A stretch of 50,421 nucleotides of DNA from assembly GCA_964534995.1 (NCBI GenBank), contig CAZHSC010000018.1, positions 1 to 50,421 on the forward strand, in the 5' to 3' direction. Source of the DNA: JAJTFW01 sp964534995. Its GTDB lineage: Bacteria; Bacteroidota; Bacteroidia; AKYH767-A; OLB10. Position numbers and translations under genes: made by a program. This document shows, in pieces, positions 1 through 8,400 of the stretch. Every line of letters begins with the position of its first letter. Position 1 is the stretch's first letter. The notes beneath the pieces are model-generated. The model saw nothing but the letters and a program-made list of their open reading frames with translations, ran no database searches and was not told the origin of the DNA.

Positions 1-1
1 T

Positions 2-91
2 TTTCCGTACAATGTCAGTCATAAAATTGACAAGAACAAGTTGGTGGAGAGGTATTTACAGGGCATCTTTTCCGGAAATTCAGGCGTGTAG
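2..91 (+). CDS. 3' end of an unidentified protein (partial at left edge)
   Basis: An open frame enters from the left edge and runs 29 codons to TAG at 89-91. It ends in a charged, helix-like stretch (KIDKNKLVERYLQGIFSGN) that reads like an ordinary protein C-terminus. The fragment is too short to assign a family. It converges on the giant minus-strand gene, with the terminator of that gene lying between them. The frame could also be chance, because only 90 bases are visible. Confidence 0.35.
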   Translation, partial: FPYNVSHKIDKNKLVERYLQGIFSGNSGV

Positions 92-182
92 CGCACAGTG
101 CCATTCATGAAAGCGTTATCAGGTTTTATCCTCCTACTGGTGACCCCGTTAATTTATTAGGCAGGCTGATCAAATAAATGGG

Positions 183-215
183 AAAAAGCAGACCCGGCTC
201 AGATAGAACCGGATT
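183..215 (-). terminator. Rho-independent terminator of the 2613-aa gene
   Basis: Read on the minus strand, the sequence directly after the TAG stop of the giant gene folds into a stem of about 9 bp (AUCCGGUUC with GAGCCGGGU, two G-U pairs). It is followed by CUGCUUUUUCCC. The bases AAAAAGCAGACCCGGCTC (183-200) recur exactly at 8308-8325 behind the next giant gene. Confidence 0.6.
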
Positions 216-221
216 ACCGCG

Positions 222-3200
222 CTAATTTTTATAGAGTCTGCGTTGCGGGGCCGGTTGGATGAATTCGTTTTTCATCATTTTCAGTGTGCCGGAGGAAGTG
301 CTGAAGTCGAAGTGGGAGATCTGCCCGGGAACAAGTGGTGTTTTACTCCAGGTTTCAAGCGCGTTCCGGTGTTTCACCACCAGGTAATAAGGGGTATTGG
401 TAAAAGTGAGTGGAAAACGGAAAAGTCCGAAGCCCGAGGTGTCAATCACTGCGGTATCGGTATAAACGATGGCATAGGTCGCACTGTCGGCGAGGCTGAG
501 TGTAATGGTATCACAAATACCCGGTAGGTTCAGCGGATCCGCCACCGCCAGCATGGACCCGTTGCCCAGGTAAAAACCTTCGATGAAAACCCGCAGATTG
601 AGAAATGCGTAACAGTTCTCATCGGTATAGCCGTTGCAGTTGTCGTCTTTATCATTGTAACAGATTTCTGTTTGCAGGAAGTAAGTTGATGAATCGGAGT
701 CATCGCAGTCGCCACCGGTGTTGATGTATCCGGCCAGCGTGGTAAGGCAGGTGTCAATGAAATTAAATTCGTCACCGTACCCGTCGCCGTCAAGGTCGGG
801 GTAGAAGCGGGTACTTTGGGTGATACTGACCGCAACGCTGTCGTTCATAAAAGCGGAGCAACCTGAGAAGTTGCTGGTGGCTTTTACGGTGTAAATGCCG
901 CTATCGGTAACCGCGTAAAAGATCAGGGGACTATTGTTTCCCTGCAAGGTGGAAGGGGACAATGGCTGAGCATCCCGGTAAAGGGTATAGCTGTGGTCAT
1001 AAAGCGAAGAATCAAGGTGGATTTGCACGCCGGAATCAGCGGAAGAGCAGAAGTTTCCACCCCCGCTCAGTGAAAATACCTGCGGATCGGAATTAGCGGT
1101 GATGAAGGTGCTGCCATCCATGGTGCGCATGCAGCCGTTCATTTCAGCACGAACGGTATAGATTCCGCTGGTGTTGTTAACCGGATAACTGAGTGGATTC
1201 CCGGTACCGGACAGTGCAATGCCGGTAGGCACGCTGTCGTTGAGCACAAGTTGATAGCTAACACCGTTTTCAGATCCACTGAGACGGATGATGACGCCGC
1301 TGTCGGTGGGAGTGCAGAAATTTCCACCGCCATATACCGTATAAACAGCGGGTGAAACCTGTATCTGGAGTTGCGCGCTGTCATTCATCCAGGTCGGGCA
1401 GGAAGAAGAGTCCGTTCTGGCCATGATTTTATAAATGCCTTCCGTGCTGAGGTTGCTGAAATGGAGCGCAGCTCCGCTGCCCGGAAGTGAGTCGCTGGTG
1501 GCAATGGATTGATGATACAACCGGTAATAGGTCCCGGTTTGTGAACCGGACAAGGTGACCGTTAAACCCGGCCCCGGACTGCATAAGGTACCGGCACCGC
1601 TTACCGTAAATGGAACAGGGTAATTTTTTTCGCTGACGGCCGTGATCAGTGATTTTTCACAGCTGTTTGCGGTAACCCAGTACTGGCCGGAATTGCTGAC
1701 CGTAATACTCTGTGTAGTGGCACCGGTATTCCACTGGTAGCTGAATGCAGGACTGGCCGTGAGCGTAACACTGTCACCGTTGCAAAAAGTGACAGGCCCG
1801 CTTGCAGTAATCGTTGGAATATTGGTGGGCGTCGTCAGATTTCGCAGCACCTGAACGGAAGTATTCCCAATGTAGGAAATCAAAACATCTTTGGAGCCGC
1901 TTGAATCGAAATCCGCCACCTGAATCAAATGTGGCCCTGCAGAAGTGTTGAAATTCACCACTGCGGAAAAAGTAATGAAGGGTGCCACCGAGGTGTTGGG
2001 CCAGGCGGAAAATGTATTGCCGGTATTGCTGGTGTTATTGTTAGCGGAAAGAAGGTCTGCTTTCCCATCGCCGTTTATATCCGCAATGCTAATGCGGGCA
2101 GCAGGTACGGAGGTGGACATGTCCATGCGCGAACCCAATCCCAATACACCAAAAAGAGAAGTGTTCCGCCAGTACGAAATGCCATTGGCCGCCGGCCCGT
2201 AGCCTACAATAATCTCGGGCTTCAGATCCTTGTCCAGGTCCGCTACAGCCAGCGTACCTGCATTGGGGAGTGTGGTGAATTCAACAGGTGGCTGAAATCC
2301 AAACGCGCCATACCCGGTATATACGCAAATTTTGCCATTGCTGCATAGCTGGACGATGTCAGGAAAGCCATCCGCGTTGATGTCGGCTATTGCCAATGCC
2401 TTTGTGGGACGCGAGGCTGTAGCGATGATGAAATACGTATTGTTAAAGGATCCCGGATTTAAACTGCCCGGCACGCTTGAGTTCGGATAGATCCAGATGG
2501 TATTTTGTAAGAGGTCGCCGCTGATGATATCGGATTTACCATCCAGGTTCAGATCACCCGTAGCCAGACCGGTAGCGCCACCAATGCCCGTTCCGAAGGA
2601 AAAAGGCGTCGCCAGGGATGAAGTGTTGATCAGGCCGGGAGAGGCGGTATTCGCCCAGAGCCATTGGAAGGGATAAACGGAACTGGTGCAGAGCACATCC
2701 TGCTTTCCATCATTGTCAAAGTCATGAACGATGATTTCTTCGTTACCCTGTAACACCGGAACGGGAATGAAGCTGACCGCCGGCAGGAACGAGGAGGCAT
2801 TGATGTTACCGGTGGTGGAATTGTTGCGCAGGATCTGTACTCCTCCCGGATTGCCGTTGCGGACGATAATATCAAGTTTGCCGTCGCCGTCGATATCGCC
2901 CGTCGCGGAACGTACATACGCCGCCGTGGCACCAAGATTGAACGATACAGGGGAGTTAAAGGTGCCGGAGGAACTCAATGGTTTCGGACATCCATCGGTG
3001 ACGAAATAGGGTTCAATGCTCTCGCTGCTGAGGCCGCACTGTTTGTCGATCAGTGTAATGGGTCCGTAGCTGCCGTTTACAGGGGCCATGAGCAAAACAT
3101 GATTGGTATCGATTTCAACTATGGATCCCAATGCCTTTCCGAAGTAAACCGTATTGTTTCCCGCAACCGGATTCAGACCGCTTGCATTCAGGTATACAGG

Positions 3201-6200
3201 AGTGCCACCGGGTCCGGCAGCAGGGTAGGGTGCATAAATGCTTGGTTTTGGAATGATGTCCACGCGGAGGCTGTCACGTTGGGTACCGCAGGCCCAGTCC
3301 ACCTCCAGCTTATAGTATCCCGACGCCTGTGCCGGTACGTTGGGCAGTACCGGATGCTGAAGATTACTTAAAGGTAATCCGGCAAAGCTCCACTGATAGT
3401 TGTTCTGAGCGGAGGAGTGTAAAAGCAGGGTGCCGCCCGAGCATACCGGACTGTTGGAGGAAATGGAAAATACGGAAGGCATACAGGCGCTGATGCTGAT
3501 ATCGCTGCCATTGTCAGGGCCGGGTAAAGTCTGACCGGTATACATTATCCGGACGCGGTAAGCCGTACTGTTAGGCAATCCACAGGGAATGGAAGCGCTT
3601 ATTGTACCGTTAAGGTCAAAGGCTTTACGGCCAATGATGCAAGGGTTTGTAAATTGGCCGGAGGAGTCAGAGAGTTCTGCGAAGATGGAATCTGTTCGGC
3701 AATCCACACCTCCGCCAAACAGATAGTTCAGGGTCAGGCTGTCGTTGATGCACAATGTATTTGTGCTGACGGAAAGGATGCGTGCCGAGGGGAGGCAGGT
3801 AGCGGTATCCGTTGACATTCCCGGATACAGGACGCCCAGTTTCAGCGTTGCCGAATCGGAGTACACCGTGGGATAGCAGCCGGAACTGATGACACAGCGG
3901 AAATGCTGGCAATACATGCTGTCATGGGCCAGTACCACCAGGGTAGGGTTGCCGGTTCCGGAATACGTTTCGTTGTCGCTGAGGTTTTGCCAGCCATTCA
4001 GGTACACCTGCCACTGGTAGCTCAGTGCATTCCCCGCCGCTTCTACCGTAAAATACGCGTTTTGACCTGAACATACGCGTGCATGCAGCGTCTGGTTCAG
4101 CAGCGCGGTGGGAGCGAAACGCAAGTGTACGGTGTCAGAGCGTGTGGGACAGCCTGATTCGGTGGTACTGATCACATAGTTGCCGGAATCGGAAAGTTGA
4201 ATTTGGCCCAGCCCGGTTTGTGGAAGAGAAGAACTGAATCCGTTGGGTCCGGTCCAGGCGTACGTTACCGGGAGCATACCTGGGGTAAGCAATTGCAAAC
4301 TGTCACCCGGACAGGGTTGATTGGATATCGCCACAGGGGGCCTTCCTTTTAAAGGCAGAAAGATTTTGGTATCCTCGCTTTTGCATCCGTTGGGCAGAGC
4401 AAGCCAACAAGTATATTCCCCTGCGTTTTGTTCGTTGAAATTGTAGAGGACCGGTGTCCGCTGAGTGCTGCTGAAACCGTTTGGTCCGCTCCAGTGATAG
4501 CCGAGTGGCAGAATGGTATGGCATACCAAATGCACAGAGTCTCCGTAACACAGGGAACCTGTAAAATAAACCGAGGGTTTTACGGGACGTATCAGACAAG
4601 TGTCTGCTTTGGGAATGAGGGCGGCAAAGTTTAACCGGGCATGGTCTCCAAGGGATTTGAACTCACCGCCTGCATAAAGGGTATCCCCGTGCAGGAGCAA
4701 ATCATTGACCGGCCCATCGGTATCTCCCGCCAGATTGGACTGATTAAGGTCCAGATGTTTTATATATTGTTGCTCTTGTACATAATATGTATTGTTGGAT
4801 GAAGAGTATGTTTGATCGCCCCCAGTGATGCCCGTTAATCCTGATTGAACAACATCGCGCACTAAAATCCTTCCGTTGTATCCTCCGAAGAAATTACCAC
4901 CATATAAACGCACAGTGCTCCGACCCGAATGATTAACTTCATAGGTATTGGGGTAGGGGTAGCCGCTATGTAAGGTACTATATGGTCCGTAATTTCTGAT
5001 CAGTGCAATCCCTGAATCATTTAATGACCGCACCATGTTGTGAACGAATGTCCCGTTGATGGCCAGTGGTTCAGTGAATTCCCAGCTGGAGAGCGCTTGG
5101 CCGGGCAATTGAAAGGCCGAAAAACCATTCCGGCTGATTCCGCTGATGTGCGTATAATTCCCGGCGGTGTAGAGCATATTGTCAACCATTGCAAAAGAGG
5201 TAATTACTGCATCGGGTGCCGGATTCCAGGCATCGGCTGTGCCGCTGCTGGCATCCACCGCAGCGAGGTTCCGCCTGCCGGAGCCGCCCAGTGAATCAAA
5301 GTCCCCTCCCACATATACTGTATTGCCATAGGGTTCTATCGCGTTCACCTGCCAGGTACTCGCATGGCCCGGATTCCAGTTGCCGGCCATGCCGGTTACA
5401 GGGTCAAGCGCGGCCAGACCTTTACGCATTTTCCCTCCGATTTCTGAAAAGCGGCCTCCTGCATACAGCGTGCCATTGTGAAACTTTAAAACATCAGGCG
5501 GAAAGTCCGGAGCGGGATTCCAGGCCAGGATTTGTCCCGTGGTGGAATTGAATGCGAAGGCATTACGGCGATGCAGTCCGCCCGTTGAAGTAAAGCGGCC
5601 GCCGGCAAAAATGGTATTACCTGCCGGTGAAAGCGTAGTGACTTCACCGTTAGCTTGAGTAAGCCAGGCATCCGCAATCCCCGTTGACAGATTGAAACGT
5701 TTTAATCCAAACATCAGGGAAGTGGGATCAACGGGATTGCTAAATCCACCCGCCACATAGAGGTCATTTCCGGCAATGGAAATTTGCGAGGGTATTTCTG
5801 GAGTACTCTGCAAGGGGTTCGTGAAAGTGGCCGTCTGTGTATCAATGGCGGCAAGGTACTGCAGGGCTGTGCTTATTTTAAAACTACCTCCTATGAAAAT
5901 CCTGTTTCCTTTTTCCGCCATGGTGTTAATCACGCCTTTAAAATTGATAGTTCCGTTCCCTGGATTCCAGTTCAGGGCAACGGCAGTGGAAGAGTGCAGC
6001 GCGGCCAGTCCGGCCCGGAGACTTCCACCAATGGAGGAAAACCAGCCGTACACATAAAGGCGATCGGATTTGGCGATCATGCCTTCGATTTCTCCGTCAG
6101 GCGAGGGATTCCAGGCGTCTGTATTTCCGCTGAGGGCATCCACTCTCGCGAGGTTATTCCTGCCCAGGCCCCCAACCGTATTGAATTTTCCGCCGATATA

Positions 6201-8063
6201 AACCGCGTTCCCTGTAATTTTTAAATCAGAAACATAATCGGAAAATCCAATTGGGAAAGTCCTTGTTCGTGGAGGAAATGTGGGGTAAACCTGATAGGAA
6301 CGATAAAGGGTACCCAAAGAGGTTCCCGGATTCCAGTCTTCCAGAATGCCGCTGTTCATATTGATAGCTCCCAGATTGTTGCGCCGGGCGGACAGATTCG
6401 ATAAACAACTGAATCGCCCTCCTGTAAACACGTGCCCCTTCGTTATGGCTACCGTATAAACAAGGCTGTCCGGACCCGGATCCCATGCCGTGACTACACC
6501 GGAAAGATCCAGTTGGGCAAGATGGCGGCGAGTCTGTCCGCCGATGGAACCGAAAGTTCCGCCCACAATCATTTTGTCGTTTACAAATGCCATGCTCAGT
6601 ATACTGCCATCGGCATCCGGATTCCAGGCACTTATATTCAGCTGCAAAGGATGATCGATCGAGAAAAGCCTGTTGCGTAAAACGGCGACCGGGTAGCTGC
6701 ACCAGGGAACACCTCCGATTTGCGTGAAATCACCCGCGAAATAAATGGATGTGGAATTGGGATCCGACGTGGATTGTAAATTGCAGGTGATGGATCTCAC
6801 CGCTCCGTTTGGGCAAGGATTCCAAGGGTCCAAAGAACCATTCCGGTTTAAAACCGCCAGATTTTTTCTTTCAGGATCATACCAGTCGTAAAAGAAATCT
6901 CCGCCCACAAAAACCTTTTCTGGGTACAGGGGGTGTACAAAAATGGTGTAGATGGTATTGCAGCCGGGTCCGCAGGCTAAATACAATTCGTACCATTGTA
7001 TATCTAAGGTTGCATACAAGGTGTCCGAGAAAGAGAACAATGAAAAACCAGGAACAGGGTAAGAATTTTTGGTTACAAAATTCCCTCCGACGAAAATTTC
7101 ATTGATCTTGTTGCCCGGATAATAGTCGGGTGCTATATAAATACAGTATACATTGCCCTTCACCTGATAGCCGCTGGGGTACACTTTTCCGCTGCTGCCC
7201 ATATTGGCAGCGACGATTTTTACCAGGTGTTCAGGTTGTGCTGAATACAAGGTTACAGGGCTCCATTTGTAGTAATAATTAAAAGCGCCTCCCGCCCATA
7301 CCAGTTCTCTGATTTTGTCATAGGCCAGCGCAAATACCGTGTCGCTAACAAAAGGCGCCCAGTCGCCTATGCTGCCGTCGGCCTGAATGTGCGCAAGATT
7401 GGTCCGCGGCTTTCCACCTGCCAACGTGAAAATGCCGCCTACATACCAGCCCCCCGCACTGTCGCTGCTGGCACAATAGATGGGGCCATTGAATCCATCC
7501 AGGTTTAAAGCCGAACCGCTGGTGATGGTGCTGAGCACATCACCATATCCCGAAACACTTTTTCCAACCGTGCGGAATTGACCGCCAAAGTACAGGCTTG
7601 AATTATTCCGACACAGGGCTTTGATATGGCCATCTGTTTTCATGCCTTCAAAGAAGTCGGTTACCTGGCCCGATGAATCCACCTGGGCAAGGTCGTACCT
7701 TGCTTTATCTCCAACGCGGGTAAAATCACCCCCAATGTACCAGCCCCCTTTTCCATCGGGCAGACTGCTCATTACAGTGCCATCTATTTTCGGGAAGTTG
7801 GTTCTGGGTTCACCGTTGTTAGTAAGGAGGAACGCTCCGCCCGACCGGTTAAATCCATTTACCGTGCTGAAATCACCGCTCAGGTACAGGGTGTTGGTTA
7901 AGGTATCCTTCGTGATGCATCGCACCGGCCCGTTCGGTTCGGGGAGTTGATCAAAAAACTGAAGGTAGGGCGCGGTGTTCTGTGCGCATAGGCCGGGTGC
8001 CGCCAGGAAGAGGGCTATCAGCAGGAAGTATTTTAAAAAATGATTCATGTGCCGGGTTATCAT
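222..8063 (-). CDS. Giant secreted mosaic protein: WNP-type propeller repeats, Ig-like, IPT, FG-GAP and MopE-like modules
   Basis: A 2613-aa secreted protein with an N-terminal signal peptide (MNHFLKYFLLIALFLAAPG, then LCAQ). Translation may start at M1 or at M6 (8048). Residues about 30-1140 are many repeats of the form VYxGGxFxxIGG...RxNLAAxD...WNPxPDG, like the delta-60/DUF5122 class of beta-propeller repeats. Residues about 1150-1600 are cysteine-containing Ig-like modules. An IPT/TIG-like domain follows (about 1605-1700), then FG-GAP/VCBS repeats (about 1720-2070) with calcium-binding-like DIDGDGKLD loops. More Ig-like modules come next. A MopE-like motif (DLDGDGYGD ... CDDSDS ... DNCNGYTDENC) sits at about 2420-2490. 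The last 125 residues resemble the C-terminus of the neighbouring giant protein. No canonical type A T9SS domain is visible. The role is inferred to be a surface adhesin or matrix protein; the substrate is unknown. Confidence 0.85.
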   Translation of the reverse strand: MITRHMNHFLKYFLLIALFLAAPGLCAQNTAPYLQFFDQLPEPNGPVRCITKDTLTNTLYLSGDFSTVNGFNRSGGAFLLTNNGEPRTNFPKIDGTVMSSLPDGKGGWYIGGDFTRVGDKARYDLAQVDSSGQVTDFFEGMKTDGHIKALCRNNSSLYFGGQFRTVGKSVSGYGDVLSTITSGSALNLDGFNGPIYCASSDSAGGWYVGGIFTLAGGKPRTNLAHIQADGSIGDWAPFVSDTVFALAYDKIRELVWAGGAFNYYYKWSPVTLYSAQPEHLVKIVAANMGSSGKVYPSGYQVKGNVYCIYIAPDYYPGNKINEIFVGGNFVTKNSYPVPGFSLFSFSDTLYATLDIQWYELYLACGPGCNTIYTIFVHPLYPEKVFVGGDFFYDWYDPERKNLAVLNRNGSLDPWNPCPNGAVRSITCNLQSTSDPNSTSIYFAGDFTQIGGVPWCSYPVAVLRNRLFSIDHPLQLNISAWNPDADGSILSMAFVNDKMIVGGTFGSIGGQTRRHLAQLDLSGVVTAWDPGPDSLVYTVAITKGHVFTGGRFSCLSNLSARRNNLGAINMNSGILEDWNPGTSLGTLYRSYQVYPTFPPRTRTFPIGFSDYVSDLKITGNAVYIGGKFNTVGGLGRNNLARVDALSGNTDAWNPSPDGEIEGMIAKSDRLYVYGWFSSIGGSLRAGLAALHSSTAVALNWNPGNGTINFKGVINTMAEKGNRIFIGGSFKISTALQYLAAIDTQTATFTNPLQSTPEIPSQISIAGNDLYVAGGFSNPVDPTSLMFGLKRFNLSTGIADAWLTQANGEVTTLSPAGNTIFAGGRFTSTGGLHRRNAFAFNSTTGQILAWNPAPDFPPDVLKFHNGTLYAGGRFSEIGGKMRKGLAALDPVTGMAGNWNPGHASTWQVNAIEPYGNTVYVGGDFDSLGGSGRRNLAAVDASSGTADAWNPAPDAVITSFAMVDNMLYTAGNYTHISGISRNGFSAFQLPGQALSSWEFTEPLAINGTFVHNMVRSLNDSGIALIRNYGPYSTLHSGYPYPNTYEVNHSGRSTVRLYGGNFFGGYNGRILVRDVVQSGLTGITGGDQTYSSSNNTYYVQEQQYIKHLDLNQSNLAGDTDGPVNDLLLHGDTLYAGGEFKSLGDHARLNFAALIPKADTCLIRPVKPSVYFTGSLCYGDSVHLVCHTILPLGYHWSGPNGFSSTQRTPVLYNFNEQNAGEYTCWLALPNGCKSEDTKIFLPLKGRPPVAISNQPCPGDSLQLLTPGMLPVTYAWTGPNGFSSSLPQTGLGQIQLSDSGNYVISTTESGCPTRSDTVHLRFAPTALLNQTLHARVCSGQNAYFTVEAAGNALSYQWQVYLNGWQNLSDNETYSGTGNPTLVVLAHDSMYCQHFRCVISSGCYPTVYSDSATLKLGVLYPGMSTDTATCLPSARILSVSTNTLCINDSLTLNYLFGGGVDCRTDSIFAELSDSSGQFTNPCIIGRKAFDLNGTISASIPCGLPNSTAYRVRIMYTGQTLPGPDNGSDISISACMPSVFSISSNSPVCSGGTLLLHSSAQNNYQWSFAGLPLSNLQHPVLPNVPAQASGYYKLEVDWACGTQRDSLRVDIIPKPSIYAPYPAAGPGGTPVYLNASGLNPVAGNNTVYFGKALGSIVEIDTNHVLLMAPVNGSYGPITLIDKQCGLSSESIEPYFVTDGCPKPLSSSGTFNSPVSFNLGATAAYVRSATGDIDGDGKLDIIVRNGNPGGVQILRNNSTTGNINASSFLPAVSFIPVPVLQGNEEIIVHDFDNDGKQDVLCTSSVYPFQWLWANTASPGLINTSSLATPFSFGTGIGGATGLATGDLNLDGKSDIISGDLLQNTIWIYPNSSVPGSLNPGSFNNTYFIIATASRPTKALAIADINADGFPDIVQLCSNGKICVYTGYGAFGFQPPVEFTTLPNAGTLAVADLDKDLKPEIIVGYGPAANGISYWRNTSLFGVLGLGSRMDMSTSVPAARISIADINGDGKADLLSANNNTSNTGNTFSAWPNTSVAPFITFSAVVNFNTSAGPHLIQVADFDSSGSKDVLISYIGNTSVQVLRNLTTPTNIPTITASGPVTFCNGDSVTLTASPAFSYQWNTGATTQSITVSNSGQYWVTANSCEKSLITAVSEKNYPVPFTVSGAGTLCSPGPGLTVTLSGSQTGTYYRLYHQSIATSDSLPGSGAALHFSNLSTEGIYKIMARTDSSSCPTWMNDSAQLQIQVSPAVYTVYGGGNFCTPTDSGVIIRLSGSENGVSYQLVLNDSVPTGIALSGTGNPLSYPVNNTSGIYTVRAEMNGCMRTMDGSTFITANSDPQVFSLSGGGNFCSSADSGVQIHLDSSLYDHSYTLYRDAQPLSPSTLQGNNSPLIFYAVTDSGIYTVKATSNFSGCSAFMNDSVAVSITQSTRFYPDLDGDGYGDEFNFIDTCLTTLAGYINTGGDCDDSDSSTYFLQTEICYNDKDDNCNGYTDENCYAFLNLRVFIEGFYLGNGSMLAVADPLNLPGICDTITLSLADSATYAIVYTDTAVIDTSGFGLFRFPLTFTNTPYYLVVKHRNALETWSKTPLVPGQISHFDFSTSSGTLKMMKNEFIQPAPQRRLYKN
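1850..2910 (-). repeat. FG-GAP/VCBS repeat block inside the 2613-aa gene
   Basis: The translated block repeats a unit of roughly 55-60 residues with a D-x-D-x-D-G-x-x-D core: GDIDGDGKLD, DFDNDGKQD, DLNLDGKSD, DINADGFPD, DLDKDLKPE, DINGDGKAD, DFDSSGSKD. Such units build integrin-alpha-like or VCBS propellers and usually bind calcium in the acidic loop. Seven cores are visible, which would fit one seven-bladed propeller. The fold is inference; the seven cores are seen directly. Confidence 0.75.
4640..7960 (-). repeat. Tandem WNP/GGxF propeller repeats in the 2613-aa gene
   Basis: The N-terminal 1100 residues repeat a degenerate unit of about 50 residues. It combines a G-G-x-F strand, the signature GG-x-x-R-x-N-L-A, and a W-N-P turn, typically LYAGGRFSEIGGKMRKGLAA followed by WNPGHAS. 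The spacing is irregular in the first third, where longer insertions occur. The repetition is strong at protein level and weak at DNA level, so these are old duplications and not recent slippage. Confidence 0.75.
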
Positions 8064-8400
8064 TGCACCGCCACGGTTGAAACGGCGCAGGGTTGGTTTC
8101 TACAAACTGCCGGAAGGCGAAGCGTACACATACAACTCACCCCCTCATCAACATTCATTAATAGGGAATGAAATCCGATTCCAGTTGTAAAATAGGGTTT
8201 TATTTTTAAATCGCAAATGATAAATGTCAGAAATTTGATTACATATGTTCAGCAAACGTTAATCCGGGGTGCAGACCCTATGTAGAGATGGCTTTAGAAG
8301 AGGGGCCAAAAAGCAGACCCGGCTCCATGAGCCGGGTCTTGTAAAATACCCTGCGGAGTGGGTAAAATTCTTAATCCTGTACTGCTGAAAAGTATCTCTT
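8064..8400. other. Intergenic region between the two giant genes
   Basis: This 337-base gap holds the terminator of the right-hand giant gene (8308-8339) and must contain the promoter of the left-hand one. On the minus strand a TAtcaTTTG sequence (near 8213-8221) resembles the Bacteroidota -7 box but has one base too many between TA and TTTG. No ORF or RNA gene was recognised. Confidence 0.5.
8308..8339 (-). terminator. Rho-independent terminator of the about 3029-aa gene
   Basis: A perfect 11-bp inverted repeat, AGACCCGGCTC (8315-8325) and GAGCCGGGTCT (8329-8339), has a three-base loop. On the minus strand it is followed by GCTTTTTGG. It lies about 60 bases past the stop codon of the upstream giant gene and shares 18 identical bases with the terminator at 183-200. 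Confidence 0.8.
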
